In this document: positions 1 to 10,592 of the stretch, piece after piece
Layout: each line of letters begins with the position of its first letter
Numbering within the stretch: position 1 is the stretch's first letter
Assembly: GCA_015680685.1 (NCBI GenBank)
Contig: MNCI01020141.1
Location: 398,548-450,695, forward strand
From: Gnetum montanum
Lineage: Eukaryota > Streptophyta > Gnetopsida > Gnetales > Gnetaceae
DNA length: 52,148 nt
Direction: 5' to 3'
Made by a program: the position numbers and the translations under genes
Notes under the pieces: generated by a model
Database searches by the model: none
Seen by the model: the letters and a program-made list of their open reading frames with translations, nothing else
What the model was told of the DNA's origin: nothing

Positions 1-1553
1 AGAGGCTCTCTTACAAAAATCTCAATAGCAGTTCTCATACATTGCACAATAATAAAATTGACTACTAAAATGCTGTTAAGGATTTTTAAACAAAAGCTCT
101 TCTATGGCAAAATTTTAATAGAAATTTTCTATCATGCAACAAGAACAATAAAAGCAATCTAAAAATCCAAAAATTACTTTCCAAGCATGATACTATCTAA
201 ACCACTAGCTAAACAATTTGAAACAGAATAAAAAGTAAGCATAACTCACAGGACTATAACAAAGAGGCTGAAATGTTATCTTTAACAAGTCATCTTACAA
301 GCCATCTTTCATAATGTCTTCTTTTCCAATGTTCTTTCTCCCCCAAGACCCAGAGTGAGACCCCCCTCCTTTCTACCAAGACCCTTCAAGCCTTTTTATA
401 GGGTCTCCTAGGTAGTTAAATATTATAAAATATCTTGGGTAACTTCTTTCCCAAGTAAGGAAGTTATAAGTTGCCCAACAAGTTAGGAGATATTAGTTAC
501 CCAACAAGTTAGGAAGTTATAACTTATACATGAAGTTAGGAGAAAATTATGGAAACATTGGCATGTGTCTTTACAAATATTTCTTAAAAGGTAACCAACT
601 GTGTCACGTTCAAGTGATTTGAGACCACTGTTCCTTATTATTGGCAACGTGGCATGTACTGGCTGGGCTGCACAGGAAATCAGTTTCCAAGAGGAAGGAT
701 ACGCTGGCAGAGGATCTACCATTTCTGCATCCACAAGTGCCATTCATGATTTATTTCAAACAAAACAAGTTTAATGAAGGTTACTCAAAATCTTCCGAGA
801 ATTACTGCAATATTTTTGGCATCCTCCAGAAATGGACGCGTTGGTGTGCCATGGTAGAGACATAGGTCTGCAGCCCAAGCCTGGGACGCTAGTTGTGGTG
901 GTGAAACCCAATGAAAAAGTTGAAGATGATATTATTATATTGGTATTCTAAATCTCTAACAACGCACTGTAACAACAACCCATGAAACACTACACACATC
1001 ATGCAATGAAAATTGCATCGTCTCAATCTTAATGGAAGTAGCACCAAACATTCTGAAACCATATGCCCATGGAAAATTTGAGGGAAGACAAATAGAAAGA
1101 AAGAATAAAAGGAGGACTGAATTCATGTAAGTTTCACTACTTCTGGATCATCCGGTTAATATTTCAATTTTCAACCCATCACCTCAGGTCTTGAGCTTTT
1201 GTGTGCCTGGAAATTAGTTGGCGACGCCAGTAGCCATGGAACTGCTCCTCCACAAACCAAAAACAGCACCCGAATCCAATTAGGGATGCTAAAGTTGGGA
1301 GTCAAAGCTTTGCAATCATGATTGATCTACTCTGAACTCTCTCAAACAGGGAAGCTCTATGCTATTTTGGCCTGGCCGGCCACCACCTCCAAAATCCGCA
1401 AGCCACTTGAAATTCCATTGAAATGCACTGGATGTTGGTTGCAAATTCATAGAACTTGAAATGAACTGTGAATTGGATCAAATCTCTACCATTGTCACCA
1501 ATGTGGTCTGCAAATTTGCTGTCCACCTGCATTATCTTTGTTCTGTGCTTTTT
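1..1553. other. Intergenic sequence, no gene recognised
   Basis: No open frame here resembles a known protein; the two short ORFs near 483-865 overlap on opposite strands and have no domain signal. Bases about 461-530 contain a short imperfect tandem duplication built on the word CCCAACAAGTTAGGA. A canonical minus-strand TATA-like word lies at 392-401 and is listed separately. The part nearest the gene at 1554-2207 should include its 3' untranslated region, because that gene is read leftward, but I see no convincing minus-strand polyadenylation signal. Confidence 0.5.
390..402 (-). promoter_or_regulatory. Minus-strand TATA-box-like site
   Basis: Read on the minus strand this is CCCTATAAAAAGGC, a near-ideal plant TATA box. 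Transcription would run leftward out of the window. The downstream sequence is purine-rich on that strand and has no long ORF before the window edge, so the target could be a host gene or an LTR promoter. Only the TATA word is seen; no start site or transcript evidence is available. Confidence 0.3.
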
Positions 1554-2207
1554 TCAGAACATTAAGTTGTCAATTTCATTAGTAGCTGAAGGCACGTTCA
1601 TGGATTTCTTTATGGCCTTGACGATTCCCATAACCTTGTTGAATGCATCCATGAGGCTAAGCACATCAGAGCAAAGTGCAGCAAATTCATCAGCTTCACC
1701 TTCCACATGAAGGTCCATGACAGCGTTGGCAGGCAGGTTGCGGAAGGCATTGGAGTAGGCTTCCTTGATGTCCTTGTCATTTTGGATGAGATTCGCAATG
1801 TGCTTGGGCGCTTTCGAAAGTTGGAGCTTCTTTATATCCAATGTCATACCCATGACCTTCTTGGCCAACCCAACCACGGGTCCTGCACATTTTCCCAACT
1901 TTGGGTCGGTTATGAACTCTTTGGCTTTGTTCACAGTGTTTTTCACTGCCAAGAATGCATGCTTGATTTTGCCAAACAGTCCATCCACGTTTGCATCTAC
2001 ATCCATGAATAGTTCAGTATCTGCATCTGCATCTATGTTTGCATCTATATTCACCTCCGGGGAGAACTGTGATTCTTTGAGGGATGACAACCCTACTCCT
2101 TCTCCTCCTCCTCCTCCTTGTGTGGAGGCCAAAGTAGTACCTGCAACCAGTATTAGCATTGCTGCCATTGTCCATACTAGCATTGCTCCTTGCCTAGTAG
2201 GTGCCAT
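1554..2207 (-). CDS. Small secreted protein of unknown family, 217 aa
   Basis: I do not recognise this protein. It is the only long, uninterrupted, non-transposon frame in the window and has a clearly more GC-rich coding texture than its surroundings. Residues 1-28 form a classical secretory signal peptide: a short basic start (MAPTRQGAM), a hydrophobic core (MLILVAGTTLA) and a likely cleavage near LAS/TQ. The mature protein starts with a Gly/Glu-rich linker, then an acidic repeat of Asp-Ala-Asn/Asp units (about residues 52-74). About 140 residues follow that look mostly helical, Lys-rich and amphipathic, with only two cysteines (in KCAGP and ALCSD). No membrane anchor or ER-retention signal is seen. 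The start is the first ATG in frame, followed at once by the signal peptide. The frame is single-exon, with no splice needed. The two cysteines and helical body loosely recall small apoplastic helical-bundle proteins, but no family can be assigned. An apoplastic or vacuolar location is inferred. Confidence 0.75.
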   Translation of the reverse strand: MAPTRQGAMLVWTMAAMLILVAGTTLASTQGGGGGEGVGLSSLKESQFSPEVNIDANIDADADTELFMDVDANVDGLFGKIKHAFLAVKNTVNKAKEFITDPKLGKCAGPVVGLAKKVMGMTLDIKKLQLSKAPKHIANLIQNDKDIKEAYSNAFRNLPANAVMDLHVEGEADEFAALCSDVLSLMDAFNKVMGIVKAIKKSMNVPSATNEIDNLMF

Positions 2208-2269
2208 GTGTGTTTTCTTTATCCCTTCAACTTGCTACTGATCTCTTTCTTGCCTTGCCCTGACCCAGC

Positions 2270-2542
2270 CTAGCTTGGTGTTACTGATCTCTTTCTTGCT
2301 GTCTCAAGCATACCATCATGTACTTTGATCACTTCTTTTTCTGGGCATTTTGCACCCTTCAGTCCTTTCACCAAATCCATATAATATTTGATGATGAGTT
2401 CACTATTTTCAAGAACTCTGAGCACATCCTGCCTAAAAATGGACTCAACATAAGCCCATCCATTTGCAAATAAGTCCACCTATTCCATGAAATGGCCAAA
2501 ATGTGCCAACAATATGGAATAACCATCTTGTAGATTCATTTT
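2270..2542 (-). pseudogene. Remnant of an unrecognised helical protein ORF
   Basis: A minus-strand frame of 69 codons (ATG at about 2479) extends upstream in the same frame to about 2542 if one stop is read through. It encodes a Leu/Lys/Glu-rich, probably helical segment with one cysteine in AKCPEKE. It lies just upstream of the 217-residue secreted-protein gene, on the same strand, separated by about 60 bases that include two copies of the word AAGAAAGAGATCAGTA. It could be the 3' end of a decayed neighbouring paralogue, or a misread untranslated leader of the downstream gene. I recognise no family and infer no function. Confidence 0.3.
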
Positions 2543-3720
2543 TTGGTTCTATAAGCTTTTTCTACAAGCTAACATGATAGAGTGATGACATGGCTTGGAG
2601 AGCTTCTTCGTAGAACTTTATTTTGGTTCTATGAGTATAAGCTAACTCTAGAGTTTACATGGTATAGCTTGTTTGTAGAACCTTTTTTGGCTCTACAAAC
2701 CTCTAATGTGGTGAATCTCACTAGTAGAACCATTTTTTAGCTCACGAAAGTTGATGTGCTAGAACCATTTTTGAGCTTTTCCATAAAATAAGAGTTAGGT
2801 TGATAAACCAATTCCACGTGTTGATGTAGTAAATTGAAATATGAGCTTGTTTATAGAATCATTTTCTAGCTCTAAAAATCTCCTCTACAAGCCAATTTGG
2901 CATGACACTTATGTGATAGTGCTTTTTTTTAGAGTGGAAATCTAGCTCTACAGGCTAACTTGACATTAAACTCTGCTAATGTAAAAGATGAAGTTTTTAA
3001 TTTCCATGAGCTTGAGAATCTTCATCTAGATGCTGATGTGGTAGGTGTTGACATGGTAGATGAGGCATGTTTGCTTTAAATGAAAAATGAGCTTCATCTA
3101 TTTGTTGACGTGGAAAAGCATGTTGAGCTCTACTATTGTGGAAGATGAAACATTTAGATGAAGCTTTTTCATCTAGAGGAAGAGAAAGACTTGTGATACA
3201 TGCTTTAGGGTAGTTGTTAAAATGTGAAGCTCTAGCATGTGTGTAGATCTTTATGAATAATTCTTACTTTCTAGGGGACGTGGAAGAATGATGATGTGGA
3301 AGAACCATTATAGAGTCATTTTTAAACTCTAGGAACTACCTCTATGATATAGCTTACTTGATAAAGCTTATGTGGTAGAGCTTCTTTGTAAAAAAACTTT
3401 TAATTTATGAACCTCTTCTACAAGATGACATGGCAAAGCTAATTTTATGAAAATGTTTTTTTAATTTCTATGGATCTTTGCCATGTTGATGAAGTTGATG
3501 TGGTAGAACCATGTTGTAGGACTGCACTTTTAGCTCTACAAACCATAAGCTAAAGTTGATGTGGCAAAGCCAGAAAAGAATATTCTTAAATAGACCATTT
3601 TCCAAACTTGTCACCTTCCTACATTAGTAGAGTTGATTTGATAAAGCTATTTTTCAAAATTCTTTATAGAACCAATTTTCTCCTATACAAGCTAATATGG
3701 TAATAGACTTTAATAAGCCT
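2530..3720. repeat. Diffuse array of degenerate related repeats
   Basis: The words GTAGAACC, TTTTTGGCTCTACAA, TCTACAAGCTAACATGG, TTGATGTGGTAGA and TAGAGCTT recur in roughly the same order many times across about 1.2 kb, for example near 2541, 2668, 2720, 2850, 3290, 3360 and 3490. Spacing is irregular (about 60-150 bases) and copies are heavily diverged, so this looks like a decayed minisatellite or an old tandemly amplified unit. No ORF of interest overlaps it. Confidence 0.5.
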
Positions 3721-4325
3721 TTCCTAGATTCACCTATAGCCCCTTTCTCCAAAATGAGCATTTTCCTTAATGCTTAATTATTTGTTCTAATGCCATCCCT
3801 TTTCCAAAATAAAATTTGTCTTGAAGCTCTATGAATCAGTTTCCTTACAATCTCTAGCAAATAGAAATAATACTTACTAGAGCCAAATCAAGCTTATACA
3901 AGCTCTGTATCTTAGTTGTTCCACGCAATTGGTTAATTCAAACTACAAAACCTAACTACATGAATAGGCTCAGTTTAGGATTTTATTTCATGCAACAAAT
4001 CCTATTTTAGCATGAGTAAATCAAATCTTGTTATTCCATGAGCTCTACTGCATTATACAAACTTGGAAGTTGTTTTTGCACTTATATATGTTCTTTCAAT
4101 CCATCAGCTTTGAACTTCATTTCTTAAGTTCTGAAGCTTCATTCATATTATTACTATTACAAAAACTCAATTTTCAATATTTGAAACTCAAAATCGCAAT
4201 CAGGGCCTAAGTTTTTGTTCATTTAATTACAATTCTTGAATTATTACAAAATCCCTTTTATTAAGTTATCAAGAACCATTATCAATTCTTAAAATTCATC
4301 TCAAGACTTAAGCTCTACTTCATTA
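3721..4325. other. AT-rich intergenic sequence, nothing recognised
   Basis: No coding or repeat signal is evident. This is the left flank of the minus-strand gag-only LTR element. Its last five bases, CATTA (4321-4325), are one copy of that element's target-site duplication. Confidence 0.5.
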
Positions 4326-5556
4326 TGTGAATCATTGAACTTAGAATAGGGAGATATTTAAGTTCTTTAAATTAAAAATTTTAGCCATAAGGAACATAAC
4401 CAATTTTAACATGCTTCCCCAACTTGGATAGTCCACACTTAGGGGGTAAATTGCTTGCACATATCTAGACTTTGTTCCCCTTAAAATGTGGTTTAAAGGG
4501 TACCACACCTTGTACAGCTCTAAGATCCACTCCGGAGTGATTTGGTGCTATGAATTCACTCAACCCTGCAAGGTCTTAAACAAGTTTAGAATGTGGTTTT
4601 CAAGATCCCACAACCTTTACAACTTGAGCTTTGCTCCATAGTATTGTGGTGCTACACCAACACTCATCCAATAGAATCCTGACAAGCTCAAGGATGATGC
4701 CTTCTCATAAGAAGCACATCAACCCCATAGGGCAACAAAAGAAAAATAAAAATTACAAGGAAAGGACACAACTAATTTGTTGGTCCTTATACTTTGAGGT
4801 ACAACACAATAGATCAGTACAATAGTACAATGAAGCACACAATACAATAGAATAATAAGCACAATGATTGCTTGATATTAACACTTGCTTGCATACAAAG
4901 CTTGCTCATTCCCCAAGAGAATAAAGTCTTCTTATAGCCTTGATTTTTTTGAAATCACCTTGGAATTTATGCAATAGCTATCTAAAAGTCATTGGAAATT
5001 TCTTCTTTAAGACTGGGACATCTCTTTACATCAAACCTACATTTTGGATAGATGTCTCATATCTAGGGGAGACATCTTGTAGGAGATGTCTGCATGTAGC
5101 TATCTTTTCCTAATGGTAGATGTCTACTATTTTTTTTAAGATGTCTTCTTTGCTTCTTTGGTACTTTAGCCAAGATGTCTTTTGCTTCCTATAGACATTT
5201 TTTTAGTTTTTGGACTTAACTTCTTAAGGCTTTTTTTTTGTTGATATGACTCATCCCTGATCTTGAGAACTTCTTAATTTTGTGGTAGGATTCATCTTTA
5301 TTCTTGCTCCTACTTAAGTCCTTGTAGACTTCACTTTGACATTTCATTGTAGCTCTCATCTCTTAATTCTTCAATCTTGTCTAGTAGGTTCGTGTGATCT
5401 CCATGTTCTTGTCCACAACCACACAAACATCCTTGTTCTCCATTTTCCTTCATCTCTTTTTGTGGTCTGCATGTTCTTTTCCTATACACACAACAACCAT
5501 ACAAACATTCTTGTTCTTCATTTTCCTAATGGTTTTGAAATACCAAAAGGTCAATA
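4326..5556 (-). repeat. 3' LTR of the gag-only copia element
   Basis: This matches the copy at 9371-10592 along its whole length, by eye at roughly 85-90 percent identity. In element orientation LTRs start TGTTGACC (here decayed to TATTGACC) and end ATGATCCA (here with small changes). The U3-side part holds several copies of AGATGTCT/AGACATCT. Short plus-strand ORFs inside (such as 5336-5557) are not coding. Confidence 0.8.
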
Positions 5557-5571
5557 ATCTCCCCCTTTTTA
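5557..5571 (-). other. Polypurine tract of the gag-only copia element
   Basis: On the minus strand this reads as A-rich then GGGGGAGAT, immediately before the 3' LTR start. It is the typical primer site for plus-strand DNA synthesis in copia elements. Confidence 0.75.
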
Positions 5572-7829
5572 GTGATGTTCAAAACTTAAGAAAATGTGTT
5601 AGTAGTTTCTAGAAAGCATTAAGACAAATATTCTTAGTTCTTCTTATAACATCAATCACCTGATATCATAATACACCATAATACAATATTAACCATGTTA
5701 GATCAACCTAACTCTTCCCCTTTTTGGACATCATAGAAAAGGAGTAAAGATAGAGTTGCAAGTGATCATAAGAAATGCATATGAACTTGAGAATGAGATA
5801 GAAGTAGACATGATTGTTAAGGAAGAACCAATAATGAAAAAGTACACATCCTTGAGCATTGATAGAATAGGATGGATCAATCCAAATAAGTATTGCCCCT
5901 TAAGAATGTTAGAAATAATAAGGTACAATCCTTATATTTGAAATATATAAACAAAAACATATCATTGAAGATCATAGAGTTTATGTTAGTGTCAAAATGT
6001 CATGATAAATACTCAAGTTTTATCCAATGTTCTGCTCCTTTTGAAATAAACTATAAAGCATAAGGTAGGTAAAACATGTAAATTCAACTTTTAAGACAAA
6101 GCAAGATATCTATTTATATCAACAAATCAATCATTTATATGACAACCAACTATCTCTTTTAATCAAACAAACAGATGCAAATAAATATCTATAACATCCA
6201 AAAATCTTAGAATTAAAATGATTTCCATTAAGAGTTTTCCTTCATTTATGAAGCACAACCAAGCCTCTCAAGAGAATTTAAAAACCAATTGTTGAAGTCC
6301 AAAGGTTGGGCATTTATGGTCTTGTAACCTATCTTTAGAACAAATAAACCATTAGTAACAAATATCTTATGGAACTTTAACAAATATCCACACTCATTGC
6401 ACCAATTTACCTTCTTTTGAAGCAACAATTAATGGATAAGGGACAGTCATTATAGAGTAAAAACATGCATATTCAGCTTTTAATACAAAACACCACAACT
6501 AATCAAGCTCAATATATCAAAGAATCGAATACAACCCTTTTGCTCAAAAACATAATTCATAAATTGATAATCATGTGTATACCAACATATATATACATAT
6601 ACTCATTCATTATACATAAATTTACCTTCTTACCATTGTGAGTATTTTTGAACTTATAATAATAAGAAGGGCCTTAGGTACAAAAATGAGACATTTAAAT
6701 GAATATGCTCTTGGTTGCTTTGTTTTGATAAAGGTGCAATAGATTGGAAGGTTGCAATTATAATATCACATCTTTGAGAGAATCATTGAATACTTGCCCT
6801 TCATTGATGCTTCCCTTGCATATATGATCCATCTTTTGAGCCATCTATTGTAGAGAGAGTGATATACTCTTTTTTAGCCTTTTAGGATCTCCAAGTTGCA
6901 TAGAAATTCTCAGATCAAGTATGAAGACTAAGGTCTCCTATTAGTTATGTAAAAATAATTCTAAAACACTCCCAAAACCTGGTAAAATACATTGAAATCC
7001 TCAAAAATCATCATAATAAAATAGACATAAACATCACATACATGATAATTTCTCTTGAAATGATCCTTTTCTTTGATGATTTATGAAGTTCATCAAAGGT
7101 ACTAGCTCAAATAATCAAACATCTTCTAAAAGAGATTGAACTTTGTCAACAAAAAACCATTATCACAAGATACATAATGAAGGTTCAACATGAAGCCTTT
7201 AGTTCATGAATTTCATGGAAGTGTTTTTACTCACTAAAAACAAGTGTTCTAGCTATGAATTCAAAAGATGATTTTTCAACAATTTGCTTAAATATTCCAA
7301 AGGAAATGAGATTTGAAATAAAGAATAGTTCATCACAAGGTTTTTAGACTAAGAAATACATGCAAATATTTTACTCCTTTTAAACATCAAGATAAGAAAT
7401 CAATAAATTCATTACAAGTGCCATATCACAAACTTTCATAAATCTGGTTACACCATGCAAAAGAAAATACCATAATTAATTATTTCAATAGAGTCCAAAA
7501 AAAAGACTCATTTTTGATAAGTGATGATCTAAAGTTAGCATCCCAAAAATAAATTAAGCACATTTAAAAAATAATTTTAGACTTACAAAATTTAGCAAGC
7601 AAGGAGATAGAAACTTACCTTGCTTACAATAGAGAGGAAAGAGATTAATGAAGTTTGAGATGAGGTCCTCTATCATGAAGTACCTCTTTACCTTTTGGTT
7701 CTCTTTCATTAGATCTTTTGTATGATGACTCTATTTATTCATGTTCTTTATGAATGAATCCCTAATCACTTCTATTTATTCATGTCTCTTTGAGGAAATT
7801 TTCAATTCTCCACTTCTTTTCATTTTTAG
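5572..7829 (-). other. Interior of the gag-only element without pol
   Basis: More than 2.2 kb separates the end of the gag remnant from the polypurine tract. Reading all frames I find no aspartic protease, HHCC/DDE integrase, copia reverse transcriptase or RNase H motifs, only very AT-rich sequence with short frames (for example around 5731-5941, open on both strands). This absence is the main support for calling the element non-autonomous; a very decayed pol cannot be excluded by eye. Confidence 0.55.
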
Positions 7830-9300
7830 TTGTTGTCTTCAAAATATCCTTATCATAACCTTTTTGACAAGACCAAGCATTAATCTTATTTTGATCACCA
7901 TGAGAATAATCAAGCTTTTGATTTGTACCACAATTTTTATAGATAAGTAAAGTATTCTCCTCATTAATGAGGTTATCAAACTTGATTGTTCTTAACCTTG
8001 AGCTAGTATCCTCTTGTGAGACTTTTTCTAAATCATCATTCTTTGTTTGTTCACAAGTCTCTCTTTCTTGAAGGCTTTTGAAATTCTTAATTAAGGGGGT
8101 TAGTTGATGAATCTTGGCTTTTATGTCTAAGATCTCTCATTTTAATTCAGTGTGAATTTTATCAAGCTTTGTATTTAAGAATTTCTTTGCCTTTCTAAGT
8201 AATTCAAAATAAGAATTTTTTCTTGTAATTCACTATACCTTTCATTATACCTACAACTTGGTTTAGCAGCATGTTCTAAGTTTTCATCTCTAAGAGCCAT
8301 GCATATGAGATGAGAATCTTTGGTAGATTTAACTACTTCTTTTGTAGTTTGCTCACCATCAACCTAACTTGTATAGAAGTTGGTCTGTTTCAACTCCTCA
8401 TTATTTTTGTCCTTTCATTTTCATATGCTATTATTATTAGGACATTCAAAGTCTAGATGACCTCTTCCACCACATGGCCAACATTCTATAGAGGAAAAAT
8501 CAATATTGGAATTCAAAATATTTTTACTTCTTTCCTTACATCTTTGTTGATTGAAGTGCTTGCCCCTTTTTATCATGAGTCTTTGTAGCCCTCTAGAGAG
8601 AGGAGCTATCTCCTCCTCATTGCTCACATCTTGCTCATTAGGTTACTTTTTCTTGGTGGCTGATTTTAGGGCAACGGGATACCTCTCTTGAATGGCTCCA
8701 TTGCTTATGAGATTCATTTCATAAGCAATGAGAGCACCTTGAAATTATTCAAATTTTATTTTTGAAAAATCCCTAATTTCTTCCATTATAGTCACCTTTG
8801 GCCTAAATTCTGGTTGTAGTATCCTAATCATTTTTATAATAACATTACTTTCTAGCAAATATTTACTAGTACCTTTAATGGCCACAATGAGATCATTTGC
8901 TCTGGAAAAATAGTCTTTATTTTCTCTCCTACTCACTTTGTAAAACTAATAATTTAGATTACTTAACTATAGACATTCCTTCATAAGTAGCCTCTAATGT
9001 TTGCCAAATTTCTTTGGTCATTTTACATCCTGCTATATTAAAATTTGATTTATTCAAAGCACAATGTAAACAATTTTTTGCTTTAGCGTCAAACATAAAC
9101 TTATCTTTTTCTTCTTGACTTCATTTGTTGCAAGGCTTGATGGCTTCTATTGTGTTATCAATAGGCAGTGTGTATCCTTCAAGAATGGATTCCCAATCTT
9201 CAAAATCCATAGATTCAAAGAAGCCCTACATCCTTGCTCTCCAATAGGTGAAGTCAAATCCATTGAACATGGGTGGCTTTGTGTATGAGGTTCCCTCCAT
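7830..9300 (-). pseudogene. Ty1/copia-type gag with zinc knuckle and helical tail
   Basis: Gag forms the virus-like particle that packages element RNA. The frame starts at an ATG (9298-9300) with a PPMFNG...YWRARM motif typical of copia gag. Then come DAKAKN...ALN and KEIWQTLEATYEG (about 9000-9100), and the UBN2-type segment with DYFSRANDLI and YLLESNV (8745-8936). A CCHC knuckle follows, CWPCGGRGHLDFEC, at 8440-8484. Beyond it a charged, probably coiled tail continues (DGEQTTKEVV near 8365 down to about 7830). A few stops and frameshifts break the frame, so no intact protein is made, yet the gag is better preserved than any pol in this window. It is followed downstream by non-coding sequence rather than protease and integrase. 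Confidence 0.8.
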
Positions 9301-9354
9301 TGTTCACTCTTAAAGATGATGTAGAATTGGTTGATGAAGCAGTAAGAGTACTAA

Positions 9355-9366
9355 GCTCTAATACCA
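9355..9366 (-). other. Primer-binding site, initiator tRNA-Met type
   Basis: The minus-strand reading TGGTATTAGAGC differs by one base from the common plant PBS TGGTATCAGAGC, complementary to the 3' end of initiator tRNA-Met. It lies four bases inside the 5' LTR end, as expected for copia elements. Confidence 0.8.
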
Positions 9367-9370
9367 CTTA

Positions 9371-10592
9371 TGGATCATTAAACTTAGAAGGAGGGATCAA
9401 TAAGTTTCCCAAATTAAAATTTTTAACCACAACAAACACAACCAATTTTAATGTGGTTCCCCAACTTGGGTAGTCCACACTCGGAGGGTAGATCGCTTGC
9501 ACACCTTTAGACATTGTTCCTTTCAAAATATGGTTTGAAGGGTACCACACCCTGTAGAGCTCTAAGCTATACTCCAAAGTGATTTGACGTCACAAATTCA
9601 CTTAATCCTACAAGGTCTTGACAAGCTTAGAATGTTGTTTTCTACAACTTGAGCTCCACTTTGAATTGTTGTGGTGCTACACCAACACTCAATCCTTCAG
9701 GATCCTAACAAGCTCAAGGATGATGCCTTCTTACAAGAAGCACATTAGCCTCACAAGGCAATAAAAGAGAAGCAAAAATTACAAGGAAATTATGCAACTG
9801 ATTTGCTGGTCCTTGTACTTTGAGGTACAACACAACAAATCACTACAGTAGTACAAAAGATAGTATAATGAAGCACACAATACAATAGAATAATAAGCAC
9901 AATGATTGCTTGATGTTAACACTTTCTTGCATAAAAAGCTTGCTCATTCCCCAAGAGAATGAAGTCTTCTTATAACCTTGATGTTTCTGAAATCACCTTA
10001 GAATTCATGCAATGACTATCTATCGGTCATTGGAGAAGTATTCTTTGAGATTGGGACATCTCTGTACATCAAACCTGCATTCTGGGTAAATGTCTCATAT
10101 CCAGGGGAGACACCTTCTAGGAGATGTCTACATGTAGACATCTTCTCCTAATGGTAGACATCTATTATTTTTCCATGATGTCTTCTCGGCTTCTTTTGTA
10201 CTTCAGCAAAAACATCTTCTACTTCCTATAGACGTCTTCTTAGTTTTTGGGCTTAGCTTGTTGAGGCTTCCTTTTGTTGATATGGCTCATCCCTAATCTT
10301 GGGAACTTCTTCATTTTGCTGTAGGCTTCATCATTGTCCTTGCTCCCACTTAAGTCCTTGTAGACTTCACTTTGACATCTGATTGTAGCTCTCATCTCTT
10401 GAGTCTACAATATTGTTCGATAGGTTATTGTGGTCTTCATGTTCTTGTCAACAACCACACAAACATCCTTGTGTTTCATTTTCCTTCATCTCTTCTTGTG
10501 GTCTCCATGTTCTTATCCTATACACACAACAACCACACATATATCCTTGTTCTCCGTTTTCCTTAAGGCTTTGACATACTAAATGGTCAACA
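9371..10592 (-). repeat. 5' LTR of the gag-only copia element
   Basis: Partner of 4326-5556. In element orientation it begins TGTTGACC and ends ATGATCCA, i.e. TG...CA ends. It directly abuts CATTA on its outer side and the PBS on its inner side. Compared with the left copy, the AGATGTCT-type motifs are more decayed. Confidence 0.8.

Larger units (their letters stand above)
4326..10592 (-). mobile_element. Gag-only Ty1/copia-type LTR element (TR-GAG-like)
   Basis: This is a complete LTR element read on the minus strand. Long terminal repeats lie at 4326-5556 and 9371-10592. The flanking duplication CATTA is exact (4321-4325 and 10593-10597). A PBS resembling the initiator tRNA-Met type, TGGTATTAGAGC on the minus strand, lies at 9355-9366. 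A purine tract (AAAAAGGGGGAGAT on the minus strand) directly precedes the left LTR. The 3.8-kb interior carries a copia-like gag with zinc knuckle and coil-rich tail, but no protease, integrase, reverse transcriptase or RNase H that I can find. Plant non-autonomous elements with gag only have been described as TR-GAG; that class fits. A deletion derivative of a full copia element is the alternative. Mobilisation would have needed enzymes supplied in trans. Confidence 0.8.

Noticed and set aside
1707-2241. Plus-strand ORFs of 101 and 158 codons
   Set aside because: They are antisense shadows of the secreted-protein gene on the minus strand, which has the signal peptide and the coding texture.
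5336-5612. Short ORFs that look like membrane peptides
   Set aside because: They lie within the LTR of the minus-strand copia element, and the counterpart in the other LTR does not keep the frame.
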